Below are positions 32,394 to 43,699 of a stretch of DNA of 64,000 bases, piece by piece. This DNA is from Coniella vitis (Eukaryota; Ascomycota; Sordariomycetes; Diaporthales; Schizoparmaceae). Position numbers and translations under genes: made by a program. The stretch spans positions 1,178,001 to 1,242,000 of the forward strand of contig WUJK01000003.1 in assembly GCA_011317545.1 (NCBI GenBank), in the 5' to 3' direction. Position 1 is the stretch's first letter. Each line of letters starts with the position of its first letter. The notes beneath the pieces are model-generated. The model saw only the letters and a program-made list of their open reading frames with translations, made no database searches and was not told the origin of the DNA.

Positions 32394-34770
32394 CATAGTA
32401 TGGTACTCTGTATGCTCAGTGCCATGTACTATGGCTATGAATTTATGTGTGCGTAATAAGACTATCAAGATTTATGCAAGAAACCCTGGCCACTCACTCA
32501 CTGCCCATGCGGGTTGTGGAGGATAATCAGCATCATCAATGCCAAGTATATTTACTATGGTATTGGACTTTATCCATTCTTCAACAATGATAAGCCAGCT
32601 CGATAACCCTATGTGTCTGGTTCAAAAAAAGAATTCACCTTTACATAGTATATCCTGAAGAATCACTGTAGTCTGTGGACCGTGTTGAGTCGATTCTGTT
32701 TTCTATCAAAGGGGAGAGATGAAAAAAAGAAAAAGAAGAAAAAAAAAAGAAAAAAAAAAAGAACCCACCAATCAGAGGCTCGCGGGACTGCCCGCGGCCA
32801 ATCACGACCTTTCTTGCCTAATAGCAGCCTTCCATACTTGCCAGAGCCGTCAAAGTGCAGCGAGGATGGACGAGACGTGACGGGCATTCATAAAACCCCG
32901 TACAAGAGACCGAATGATGAGACGTGATTGTGCACGGTTAACAGTGAAGCAAAAAAAAGGGGTGAACCAACAGACACCAACAGACACAACCCCCCGGGCC
33001 CTCCTATGCAAGAGAAGCTTGCTACAGAATTTCGTTCCCTTCCATGGGGTAGAAAGAAGAAGAAGAAGAAGAAGAAGAAAAAAAAAAGTGATGGGGGAGG
33101 GGATAGGGGTCCACAGATGTCACCGCCGGCGTGGGCCGGGGCAGGGCGCATCCAGTGCGTGCCCTTGGAAAGGAACTGGGCTGATGAGACCAGTACAGCC
33201 GTTGAACATGGGACGTGTAAAGTACTATGTACTATGTACACAGGTGGCCCAAGCATTGGCCAAGGAGAAGAGACGCGATGAGAATAGGCCATCGCGAATG
33301 TTGTTGCCTCAGGCGCTCGTTTGCTGGCACAGTGTTTTGATGGACAAAACACCACAACTTGAATCGCAGCGAGGACTTTGGGACCGCATGTAGGCTCTAT
33401 CAGGGTGATACTATGACTTTGTGTGCAGAGTATTTCTGTGGCAAGAGACTCTCGCTATCGTTTCAACCGTCCGCCGCGGAACAGGAATCACTTCTACCCG
33501 CCCGCCATCGCTTCTATAGTATGTCTACTGCTATCATACTATGGTATACTATGGCATCACGATATCTTGAGCTCATAGTACGTCTTTTATAGTCCTATCC
33601 TACTGTACTATGTACATCTCATACTTGGCAGGCTGGTAGGCTAGCAACAGCCACACAGATCCTATCACCAAGTCCAGGCAACCCATGCCACAAGCACTTG
33701 TCAACCCACGGCCGATAGATAGCAAAGCAGCCCTGAATCGTGGGTGCTTACTAGTACACGAGTAAGAAGGGAAAATGGCCAGAACACGCCAGGGCTAGAG
33801 AACATCCCGTCCGCGACCATGTGCGTGTTTTGTATACTATAGCATGTATAATATAATGCGTACCACTATGTAATACATAGTAGTAAAGCTGAAGGCCCCC
33901 CTGGGCATCACACGACCAGAAAAAGATCATAGCAGATATTATCATCACACAGTGTCTACACAAGAGGTGAAAGGCTGGTGAATGGAAGGAAAACCCTTCC
34001 CCCCTCCCCCCCCTCCAACTCCACTGGCCCTTGATCACGACCGATCCTTCGCAAAGAAAACCACGCAACAAGAAGAGAGACCATTAAAAAAAAAGAGAGA
34101 GACAGAGAGAAAAACCAGGCAAGAAAAACATGACTTTTAATTCCAGGGTTTCGCCGGTTAATCTTTGCACATCGGGTTCCACTTCCCGGTACAAGCAAAA
34201 AGAGTGGCGTCTTTTGACTTTGGAGCGGTGCCCTGGCCATGCCCAACCCAGCCTGCCAGCCCGCCTCCCCGGTTTTTTTTTTTTCTATCAAGACAAGGAG
34301 CGGCGCTCAGGGACGCGTACTACTATCACCATGTACATAGTCCGCATGAGCATTTTGTGGACCGGCTATCTTTGTGGGGAGCATGCACTCAGGGCACTGG
34401 CACTGGCACTGTCATGGGTTCTGTGCAGCTGCTCGGGCAGTCTGGCTAGCATCTTCGGCTTGTGCATCTGTGCTATGCAATGGTATAGGTGTATGGCCAA
34501 TTTCAGCTTGCCAAACTATAAATTTAGGAAGAGAAAGAAAAACAAGAGTGCGAGCTTGGGTGTTTCTATGATCCTACCAGGGGTCTGAGAGTGCCGTATC
34601 CATCTGATGTGACAGTATTAGCATCATATATCATTACACGTCCGAAAGCGGTTCCCCGTCCCTTGCCCCAAGCTGAAGGAATTATGGATAGAGGGGGGGG
34701 TTAAGAGGGGGAAAAGGCAAAGACAAAGAGAGAGAGAGAGGGAAAAGAGCGTACATAGTAGTAGAGGAAG
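32394..34770. repeat. Cluster of short TACTATG / CATAGTA motifs
   Basis: The 7-mer TACTATG or its complement recurs well over ten times here, often as overlapping inverted pairs (near 32394, 32426, 32551, 33224, 33232, 33410, 33517, 33536, 33546, 33578, 33612, 33868 and 34757). Spacing is irregular and there are no terminal repeats, so I cannot assign the motifs to a transposon family. Confidence 0.55.
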
Positions 34771-35000
34771 AATAAACTTTTCTCAAATGGCCCGTGTGTG
34801 TGTATGTGTCGATGTATTATCTGCCCAGGGCTGATTATTCCAACGGCCTATTTGCAATTACTCCCCAATCATCGTCCTTGTTTCAGCTCAATGTACATGA
34901 TAATAGGAAACGGGCGCGCCTCTTCCTCCCCTCCCCGCCGCCCCCTTCTCCCCCATTCTCCGCGTAGGGGTCCGTTCATTTTGGTTATTACTTTATTGAT

Positions 35001-35069
35001 TGCTGCTGCTGCTGCTGCTGCTCTCGCCGCCGCCGCAGCTAGTTGTTGTTGTTGTTGTTGTTGTTGTTT
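35001..35069. repeat. Triplet repeats (TGC)n and (GTT)n in the leader of the rhodopsin-fold gene
   Basis: Eight TGC triplets followed by CGC/CGC and then about nine GTT triplets lie 160-230 bp upstream of the ATG at 35228, probably within the promoter or 5' UTR. Upstream in-frame methionines in this repeat are not credible starts. Confidence 0.9.
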
Positions 35070-35227
35070 TTGAAAAGGCTCCGCCCCGCCAAACCAACCA
35101 CTTCCTGGCCTCGAGTTCTTTCGACCAGCAAAGCGCGGCGCGCGCATTTAGCACCGGCACCCTCCTTGGCATTCCCGCAAAATCCGCAGACCCTCCTCCA
35201 CCAGAGACCGGGTCCGCTCAATTGACC

Positions 35228-36615
35228 ATGAATGAATATGAGGATATTGGGTGGCGCATATGGGTTGGGGTGATAGTCACCGTTGTGCCTGCCACCATTC
35301 TGGTGTGTTCCCGGTTCGTGGCACAATTGTATGGCCCTTCAGCGCCGGGACTGGGAATTGAGGACTGGCTGATATTGTCGTCTCTGGTGAGTTCAAGTAC
35401 CCAAGAAAGAAAAAGAAAAGAAGAAAAGAAAAAAGCCCCCTCTTGCGTGTCCATGTTTTAGCAACAGAAAAAACACACCAGCAAAGCCGGGTAGTGAATC
35501 AAAGTCAAAGCACCACTTATTAACTTTTTGGGTGCAATCCACCACCAAAAAAAAAAGATCACAAACTGGGCAATGGCAGGCGTTCGCTTCTACCAAGTAT
35601 TAGACTTGGGCTACGGCCACCATGCCTCCATCCTCCCGGCAGGGGACGTCATAGGCTTCCAAAAGTCCTTTCTCGCCGTCCAGGAAATCTACTTTCTCAA
35701 CGCCGTGCTCACAAAAAGCGCACTGCTCGTGCTGTTTTACCGCGTGTTTGGCGTGTCGCGCAAGTTCACCATTGCGCTGTGTGTCGCTGGTGTCCTTGTC
35801 GTCAGCTACTTCATCGTCTGTGTCGTGCTCTCCGTCGTCGGCTGCCAGCCCGTCTCGTACTTTTGGGACAAGTCCACGCCGGGCGAGTGCTTCAACGAGA
35901 CCATGTTCTTCCGCGCCAATGGCATAGCAAACATGTTGCTTGATGTCATGATCCTGGCCTTGCCCATGCCCATGGTGTGGAGGCTGAACTTGGCAGTGCG
36001 CCAGAAGCTCGCTGTGACGGGCATCTTTCTCCTCGGTTCCTTGTAAGTTGCCAATGGCTTCTCCCTTGAAAGAAAGCATCATCGACCCATCGCCAGACGA
36101 AGGGGGGGGGGAGGGGGCCACCATGACTTTTTTGCTAATCTCGCACATGGCACCCCGTTAGTACCTGTGTTGTATCCATCTTCAGAATCGTCGCATTCGA
36201 AAAGTCCAACCAGGCCGATCCCACCTTCACCACAGTCAACACAGCCATGTGGTCCTCCATTGAGCAGTCCCTGGGCATCATGTGTACATGCTTGCCCACT
36301 TTGCGACCCATCTTCCGCATGATCAGGGGCCGCGACCGGAAACTCAGCGCCGAGCTGCCCAGTGACTCCAAGGACGCAGGACCCTCGATAAGCAGAGCGA
36401 CAAAGCGGCAGACGGCGTCCTTCCAGACGGGCCAGAGCGACCACTACATTCTGGGCTCCGTGAAGGACCATCCTTTGAGCACGAGGGATTCGTGGGCCGG
36501 CGATGATTTTCCTTCTTCTGCCTCGCAGGCGAGTGATACCCCCGCGCTGAAGGCGCCGCCGCACCAGCCAAGTGTCCAACAGTATTCGACGCGGATATGG
36601 AGTGGCGAGGATTGA
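35228..36615 (+). CDS. Fungal rhodopsin-fold integral membrane protein (Pth11-related type)
   Basis: Exons 35228-35386, 35558-36042 and 36162-36615 join in phase to 365 residues; the introns are 35387-35557 and 36043-36161, both GT..AG. The start MNEYEDIGWRIWVG leads directly into the first helix. Seven hydrophobic segments can be counted, with the family hallmarks GLGIEDWLIL (end of helix 2), LNAVLTKSALLVLFYRVFG, CQPVSYFWDKSTPGECFN between helices 4 and 5, and DVMILALPMPMVWRL. This is the fungal rhodopsin-like domain found in Pth11-type receptors and many cluster-associated membrane proteins; no CFEM domain is present. The cytosolic C-terminus of about 110 residues is Ser/Pro/Asp-rich. Role and ligand are unknown; surface sensing is possible. 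The first acceptor (AAG at 35557 in an A-rich context) is the least certain junction. Confidence 0.84.
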
Positions 36616-38611
36616 AAAGACATCACCACCTGCAGGTCAGGGAAATCTCATAGTAAATGCAGTGTGTGTCGAATCATGCCGAACGTCTTTCACCCCCTTT
36701 TCCGGTAGCATGTCTTGTGCGGTAGAATTTGACTATTTCTCAGTTGTTGCCAACTGTATCGGGGTGCGACACACCCAGCTCTGGTATTTGTAGTCTCCTG
36801 GATCTTATCAGGAGCGTTCGTAATATCGTATTCGTCATATTGGTGTGGGTTCGAGTGTGTTTCTGCCTTTTCGGAAGCTTAGTATCCAACAACCTCCAGA
36901 TGACTCGCTTCTGGGGCCTTGTGCTGATGGTGATCCGAGAACAACAAGCCACTTGGTCTGTCCACACAAGGTGATACCGGGTGTGAACTCTGTTCCGTCA
37001 TAGTACTATGTAGTACCTCCAGCACGACCTTTGGCGTGAAAACACATCGGCTCATTACTCCACGGCAGTGCCGCGCGGACACACGGCCCTTCAGTCTGCG
37101 CTGGCAAGAGGAATACCCTCCAGCTCTACTCAAGGGTAGCAGAAACATGGGTTCTTTTTCTCGTGCTCAAGAGAAGCAACGGAACAAGGGAGGCATGTTT
37201 GGTAGATTTTATCCGTGAAGGCGCCAGCACGGGGGGCATGGGGTCGTGTTTTGTTTGTTGCTTTTCCCCGGTTGCGAAACAAAACACTTTGGATATTCGA
37301 GTGACCGGGAGAAAGCGAAAGCAAAGTTCGTGTTCAGCATACGTGTGCTCCATCTTTTTGGACTTGTTTCTTTTGCTCGTCGAACGCTCCCGTCATCTCC
37401 CACTCACCGTTGTGATGTGTCCGTCTTGGCATCACAAGAACAAACTGTCTCAGACAAGACACGGGTCGGGGGCCGAGCAATCCAGTTCCCACCATGTCCA
37501 GGGCTTCCGTCAAGTCACAGCAGCTGGATTGGGTACAGAGCAGACCCGGAAAGCGCCTGTTCTGTGTTCTTGACACAAGATGGGTCACAGGCTGGGATGA
37601 GCCGACCTGTATATTCTCCACTCAAGGTCTTGCTTGATTGAGCCGCACTGGGAGAGAAACACCGCAAGAGGCGTGCTCACGACATATACTGTGTGGCTAG
37701 TGGTCGCTGCGCTTCGCACGAAGCATTGGCTCACCTGGGATGCAAAATGCTCGCTCAGTCCTTCTTCTGGCACTTGACACAAGGCTTTGGAACACACAGC
37801 CCGTTTCTCCAGTGGATCGTGCTGTACGGGATGGGCGTCCTTATCATGCTGTCGTGGTGGGATCTTCTGCAGAACCAAGGCCATGGGAGATGGCGATGCT
37901 CGTTGTGGCCTGCAGTGTTGGGTAGGCGGTCAGGCGGTGTGGTGTTTGTGCCGCTGTGCAGTGCCGATCCACGTGGGTGCTCTGGCCAAGTTGCTTGGTA
38001 AAGTCGGATGGGGATGGGCTCTGTTTGGTTGCAGCGCCTGAGGGCTTCGGTACTTACAGCGCCTGTACTATGTACTGGCTTGCCTCCGGCGCCTGATTGG
38101 GGTGCTGCAGTGGCAGCCACGGGCAGGCCTGGGGGCCCCTAGCAACGCCCAAACACGCGAAACTCTCAGAGGCTGGGCCATTCCCTGCTGCACTTGGATT
38201 GCGGATAATTTTTGGCACTGCTGGCTGCCGTCTGGAGCTGCGGGCTGGTGGTTGTCCTGTCATTTGTTGATGACGTGCAGTTTCGGTTAAATTTGTCCTT
38301 CTATCATCGTAGTCTGCCCATTCCAAGCAGCATCTGAGCCGTTTTGCGCCTCCTCTTCCGGTCCTTTGGCAGGATTTCTGTTCCTTTCAACCCTTTTTAG
38401 CGTTCAATTCCTGAACGATCGCAACCAGTCCCGCGGTCGAGCTCCTGCCATCGCGACTTCTAGCACCGACCAGCTGACCCACAGTCGGTCTCGATACAGC
38501 TGCTCGCTTGCTTGTGACAGTGTCCCCCGACCAGCAAAGTACCCTAGAACCTCCAGGAACCCCGGCTTTGATTCCATACTTTCCCGGCACTTACGAGCGC
38601 CGATAGCAGTC
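36616..38611. other. 2.0 kb intergenic region, no supported gene
   Basis: Small unrelated frames only, none above about 140 codons with any recognisable feature. A CATAGTACTATGTAGTAC palindromic cluster lies at 37001-37018 and a GTACTATGTAC motif at 38065. The right end, with pyrimidine-rich leader sequence from about 38340, should contain the promoter of the transporter gene. Confidence 0.6.
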
Positions 38612-40306
38612 ATGTCTGCGATCAAGGACAACCAGCGCGACTCTGGGGAAGAGGACCGCGAGCTTGAGGGCGGTGTTCTTAGACAGGAATCTGCGCCGCC
38701 AGCCCCAGCGTCCAACGGCCTCCACCCAGCCGTCTACATTGGGTGCGTGTCTGCCATCTAGTCTTGTTGCGCGAGCAATGATGCGCGGGCGGCCATTGGG
38801 ACAACCTACTAACCCTAGCAATCAGAGTATGGATCGCCTGCTCTTCTGGTGTCATTATCTTCAACAAATGGGTGCTTGCGACAGCCAAGTTCAGTAAGTG
38901 GGCTCGCTCTCAATTGACATGATCTCGTGCTGTCGTTGTGTTGGAGCCAAGCAGTATGCTAACAGTCTATGCTTGCGAACAGACTTTCGTAAGATCTAGG
39001 ATATCCAAACCACAATGCTGCGCTTGTGCCCGACTAACAGTGCGATCAGCCCTCTTTTTGACGACATGGCACATGTTCTTCGCGACCGCCATGACCCAGA
39101 TCATGGCTAAATTCACATCGACGCTCGACTCGAGACACAAGGTCCCCATGACGACCCAGACCTATATGTGAGTGATGGCAGACGAAATCATCGGAAACCT
39201 CCCCCCCCCCCCAAATGAGTGGCGACCAATTGAATAGGGGATACTGATATTTGCGTCTAACAGGCGCGCAATTGTTCCCATTGGCATCATGTTCAGCTTG
39301 AGTCTGATTTGCGGAAACGTCGCATACCTCTACCTTTCTGTTTCGTTCATCCAAATGCTCAAGGCAAGTCAGATGATTCTACTCGGCACAGGGAAAAAGA
39401 CATTATCCTAACAGGCTCGTCGTCACAGGCCACCAATGCAGTTGTTACGCTCTTTGCGACTTGGGCATTTGGAATCGCCCCGCCCAACATGAAGGTTCTG
39501 GGAAATGTGGGTATCATTGTGCTGGGCGTGGTCATTGCCTCGTTTGGTGAAATCAAGTTCGACTTGGTTGGCTTTATCTGTAGGTGTGCCCGACTGCATT
39601 GCCATCGGTCAGACTGGAGCTAATGCAGAGAAACAGACCAGTGCAGCGGTATCGTCTTTGAGGCGCTGCGTCTCGTCATGATTCAGCGCATGTTGAGCTC
39701 CGCCGAGTTCAAGATGGACCCCTTGGTCTCGCTCTACTACTACGCACCTGCCTGCGCAGTCATTAACGGTGTGGTTACGCTGGTTGTCGAGGCTCCCCGC
39801 ATGACAATGGGCGATATTTACCACGTCGGACTGTTTACTCTGGTCGCCAACGCCTTTGTCGCGTTCCTGCTCAACGTTTCTGTCGTCTTCCTGGTATGTT
39901 CCATGGCATTATTACTGGTCGCTATGCTTGGCAATCACGCTGATCCATCCACCCATCACTACAGATTGGCAAGACATCAGCCGTTGTTCTTACCATGTCC
40001 GGTATTCTCAAGGACATTCTCCTTGTCTGCGCCTCGCTCGTCATTTTCCACGACCCTGTGACGCTCCAGCAATACTTTGGTTACTCGATCGCCCTGGCCG
40101 GTCTCTGCTACTATAAGCTCGGTGCCGAGAAGATTCAGTCCGCCCTCGTCGATGCGCGTCTCCAACTGGGCGCCATGCGCCATAACCACCCCGCCCGTGC
40201 AAAGGGCGCTGTTGGATTCTTGGTCTTTGGAGGCATCCTGTTCGCAGCCTATCTGTTCTGGCCCAGCCTTCACATACCGCCCGTCATCACCACGCCATCT
40301 GGCTAA
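38612..40306 (+). CDS. Triose-phosphate/nucleotide-sugar transporter family (TPT, DMT superfamily) membrane protein
   Basis: Eight exons join in phase to 390 residues: 38612-38742, 38826-38893, 38983-38988, 39050-39167, 39264-39363, 39429-39579, 39637-39893, 39965-40306. Exon 3 is only 6 nt, yet it is needed to give the uninterrupted NFPLFLTTWHM at the end of helix 1; both flanking introns carry CTAAC-type branch sites. The intron 39364-39428 has a GC donor (AAG|GCAAGT). About ten helices are present, with family blocks FNKWVLATAKFNFPLFLTTWH, YLYLSVSFIQMLKATNAV, and IGKTSAVVLTMSGILKDILL with LALAGLCYYKLG-like sequence after it. Members exchange nucleotide sugars or phosphorylated sugars in Golgi/ER membranes; the substrate here is unknown. 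The short acidic N-terminus is cytosolic by family precedent. Confidence 0.9.
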
Positions 40307-41126
40307 ATCTAGATTGCATGCTGGGTTGTGCTGTGTGCGCTGGGCGATTCTGGTTTCGCGTCGACAAGGTACTGGCCATGGACGACGAGGAACGCAGTGG
40401 CACGAAGAAACGAAGTGATGTCGCGGGGTTTGGGAATATATTCGAATTGGACCGACTGGTCATTCTTGGAGAAGGGAATGCGCAAAACGACAGCAAGCCT
40501 GCCTCATGGAACGGGTGTCATGAAGATTTTGCATTGTACGGCTTTCTGGGCCTCGATAGGGTGGTCTATTCTAGCCAATGCACTTTAGGATGGCTATGCT
40601 CGACGTGCGGAGAGGGAAAGGGGAAAGCTATGGTGTCTGATGGTTTCTCGGGATGGGAAGCGGTTGTACTTGGTTTCCGGGATTACTGACCTGTCTTATC
40701 TTTTTTGTTTTCTCCTTGTTGCACTTTTGTACGCAAAATAACCGCGCTCAGACTTGGCAGGACATCTTTGCATGGATCTGGTAAATCACGGCATGTATAG
40801 AATATTTCTCGCTTCCTTCGAGTCGTACTGTGTACGATATAAAAGTTTTTGAATTCCAATACTTGACTTTTGATGTCGAAGTTGCCTCGAGTTGCAGGCA
40901 GACCCAATTGTTGTTGTTTTCTTTTCTTTTTCTTCCATGCGAATGTGACGAAGACTCTCCACGAGGTTCTCGATTCGAGAACACACAAGTATATAATACA
41001 CATGATAGCTTCACTGCTTTGCAGAACCACCATACTCTGGAGGCAGGAAAGAATGCCTTGAAACGAAACGCAACCCCAAATGAAATAAAACAAAAAGTCC
41101 TGTCAAGCAAGCGAGAAAAGCAAAAA
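40307..41126. other. Intergenic region between the TPT gene and the tRNA
   Basis: 3' flank of the transporter gene. Frames here (for example 40318-40689, 123 codons) show no domain and start just after the stop codon, so they are probably 3' UTR. No other feature is seen. Confidence 0.55.
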
Positions 41127-41217
41127 CGATTCCGAAGGGATTCGAACCCTCAATTTTCAGAGCAATTGTGATTGTTCACAACCGAAATCTGACGCCTTAC
41201 CATTAGGCCACGAAACC
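41127..41217 (-). tRNA. tRNA-Arg (anticodon UCG) with an intron
   Basis: Read on the minus strand, the acceptor stem GGTTTCG pairs with CGGAATC (two G-U pairs), discriminator G. The D arm is GCC...GGC with the box A sequence TGGCCTAATGG. The anticodon stem TCAGA/TCTGA encloses TTTCGG, giving anticodon TCG, followed by about 19 nt of intron at the canonical site after position 37. The T arm GAGGG-TTCGAAT-CCCTT contains box B GGTTCGAATCC. The CCA end is not encoded, as usual in nuclear genes. It would decode CGA codons, with A34 editing not needed. Confidence 0.93.
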
Positions 41218-42205
41218 AGATGATGCTTGTCGGTTTACTACATACCTATATACGCTGAGATAGTCAAGGGCAAGGCGTCAAATTTTCTATCTGAGAGAAC
41301 GTGTCGCAGCCCAACAAATCACTTTAGAATCGATGAGAAATATGTGTATAATTGCGATTTTGAATCATTCGTACGTTCTTTGATATAGGCGAATCCGATA
41401 AGCACGCACGCAGATTACTTGTTGGATAGAAAGCGTGTGGCAGCGATTACTAGTAGCGCCTTGACTTGTCGTGGCGTATGTACTCATGTACTTGCGTTTT
41501 GCGTGCCATTGTGGACCTTCTTGCATCATGATATCGTGTTAATATTTGAAATTTGTGGCTTTTCTTGTTATGTTATTAGTAAAATTTGGCCTCTGCTGGA
41601 GAGATGGGCCGGACCGTTGGCTTTGTTGGTGTTCATGATCCCAGCCCGGCCACGATGTACTATCTAGTCTGTCAACGTCTGTCAATCTGTGGCTTGTAGG
41701 AATGGCCCACTTGGAAGTGATCCATTTAGCAATGGCAGTCTACATAGCTTGACCATGACAACGATATAGCTGGGCTGATTTCTGCAAAAGATCGTGCAGT
41801 CACCAGTCACTCGCTGCAATGAACCATCATGACGCCTGGCCGGGTCGCGTATGGATACTGCGACGAGAAATGGCTGCACCGCGTTCTACATAGTAATTGA
41901 GGCTATGTGCGCAAGCACGTGATTGCGCGGCGTAAGCTTGACGCGCTTCACATGCCGATCTTTGCCTGCAGGGACCTTCATGTATTGCTCTAGGTAGGTA
42001 CAAAGGTACTCGGACGCTGAACCAGCCTGCGTCACTATCACGACTGTCCACAACCACCAATTCCCCAAACCTCGTCCAGCCAACCCAATTGACTTCCATT
42101 TTTGGTCGCTAAAGCAGAGTACTGGCCTACGTCACCATCCTACAGCGACAGCTTGCTCAAAATTCCCTAGGCTACAGAGAGCCCACGCTCTCCTTCCTAC
42201 ACACG
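41218..42205. other. 1.0 kb intergenic region
   Basis: Lies between the tRNA and APN1. Contains a TACATAGTA motif at about 41887 and an AGGTAGGTACAAAGGTAC stretch at 41992, both of a type scattered elsewhere in the window. The last 200 bp should contain the APN1 promoter. No exon is supported. Confidence 0.6.
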
Positions 42206-43699
42206 ATGCATCTCCGAACGTCTCCCCGCAAAAGGACCGCCGCAGCAGCAGTCGTGACAGTCCAAGAGACGGTGCGCACCGCCTCCACAAAGGCCAGAAA
42301 GACCGCCACAACCAAGACTGCTGATTCTGTGCCGGCTAGAAAGCGCAAGAAGGCCCAAGTGACCGAGGGTACGGACGAGGACGCGGGTGAGGAGCACGAA
42401 TGCGACAGCCACAATGAGAGCGACGGTGGCGAGCACGAGGATGGCAAAAAGACTGCTGTTGCGGCAGCGCGCAAGAAGCGCAAAACAAAAAAGGAGAAAG
42501 AAGAGGAAACGGTACCTCTTGCTGAGCGGACGGCAATTAGTACGCTTAAAAAGGCAATGTACATTGGCGCACATGTCAGCGCTGCTGGTGGTGAGTCCAC
42601 TTGGGCAAATCACTGTGCCCAAATCAAATGCACTCAGATGACGTTCTTTCGCGGACGACGCCCCATCTAACGCAAATCTCCATACTCAGGCGTCCAGAAT
42701 TCCATCCCCAACGCCGTCCACATTGGCGGCAACGCCCTCGCCCTCTTCCTCAAGTCCCAGCGCAAATGGTCCTCGCCACCTCTCGACCCAGCCGCCCGCG
42801 ATGCCTTCCACAGCGCAGCCAAGGACAGCGTCTACGCTACTGGGCAGCACATCCTCCCACACGGCTCTTACCTCGTCAACCTTGCCCAAGCCGACGCCGC
42901 CAAAGCAGCACAGGCCTACGACAACTTTGTCGACGACCTCAAGCGCTGCGACTCGCTGGGCATCAAGCTCTACAACTTCCACCCGGGCTCGACAGGCGGC
43001 GCTTCCATGGCGTCCGCCACAGCGCGCATTGCCGCGCAGCTCAACAAGTCACACAAGGAAACAGAGAGTGTCATCACGGTGCTGGAGAATATGTGCGGGC
43101 ATGGCAACGTAATTGGCGGCAAATTCGAGGACCTGCGTGACATTATCGCCGGCGTTGAGGACAAGAGCCGCGTCGGCGTGTGCATCGATACGTGCCACAG
43201 CTTTGCAGCAGGGTACGATCTGCGCACGCCGGAGGCTTTCAAAGCGACCATGGATGAATTTGACCGCATCGTGGGGCTGCAGTACCTTAAGGCGCTGCAT
43301 ATGAACGACAGCAAGGCGCCCTTTGGCTCGCACCGCGATCTGCACGCCAACATTGGCACGGGATTCTTAGGTCTACAAGCATTCTACAATATCATGAACT
43401 ACGACGGCTTTCAAAACATGCCATTGGTGCTCGAAACGCCAATTGAGAAGAAGGGCCCCGACGGCAAGACAATCGAGGATAAGAAAGTGTGGGCTGATGA
43501 AATCAAGCTGCTAGAGTGGCTCATTGGCGCCGATCCAGAGAGTGAGGAGTTTAAGCAAAAGGAAAGGGAACTGTGGGCTTCTGGCGAGGCGGAACGCAAT
43601 CGCGTGCAGCAGCAAGTAGATGCGAAGGCTGCAAAGGATGCCAAGAAGGGGAAGAAGGGCAGAAAAGGTGCTGCTTCTGATGACGAAGCCGATGGGTAA
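42206..43699 (+). CDS. APN1: AP endonuclease, endonuclease IV family (Apn1)
   Basis: Exons 42206-42590 and 42690-43699 join in phase (G|GC, Gly) to 464 residues; the intron is 42591-42689. Apn1 cleaves DNA 5' to abasic sites and trims blocked 3' ends in base excision repair. The catalytic domain begins at MYIGAHVSAAGG and keeps the family's metal ligands: His in LPHGSYLVNLA, Glu in VLENMCGHGN, Asp/His in CIDTCHSFAAGYD, His in LHMNDSK, Asp/His in SHRDLHANIGTG and Glu in LVLETP. A Lys/Glu-rich N-terminal extension of about 115 residues (KKRKTKKEKEEE) and a Lys-rich C-terminus (KKGKKGRKG) provide likely nuclear signals, as in yeast Apn1's basic tail. The stop TAA sits inside a GTAAGT sequence, so a further 3' exon cannot be wholly excluded. 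Confidence 0.95.

Larger units (their letters stand above)
30641..35227. other. 4.6 kb gene-poor, repeat-rich region
   Basis: The largest stretch of the window without a supported gene. It contains a run of ACG/GAC triplets at 30681-30700, a GACA microsatellite, C runs near 32028, A-rich tracts near 32720-32760 and 33055-33088, many TACTATG/CATAGTA motifs, purine-rich DNA near 34710-34745 and triplet repeats just before the next gene. Open frames of up to about 250 codons near 30660-31415 have unbiased composition and overlap in several frames. The left end must include the GMC promoter and the right end the promoter of the rhodopsin-fold gene. Confidence 0.65.
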
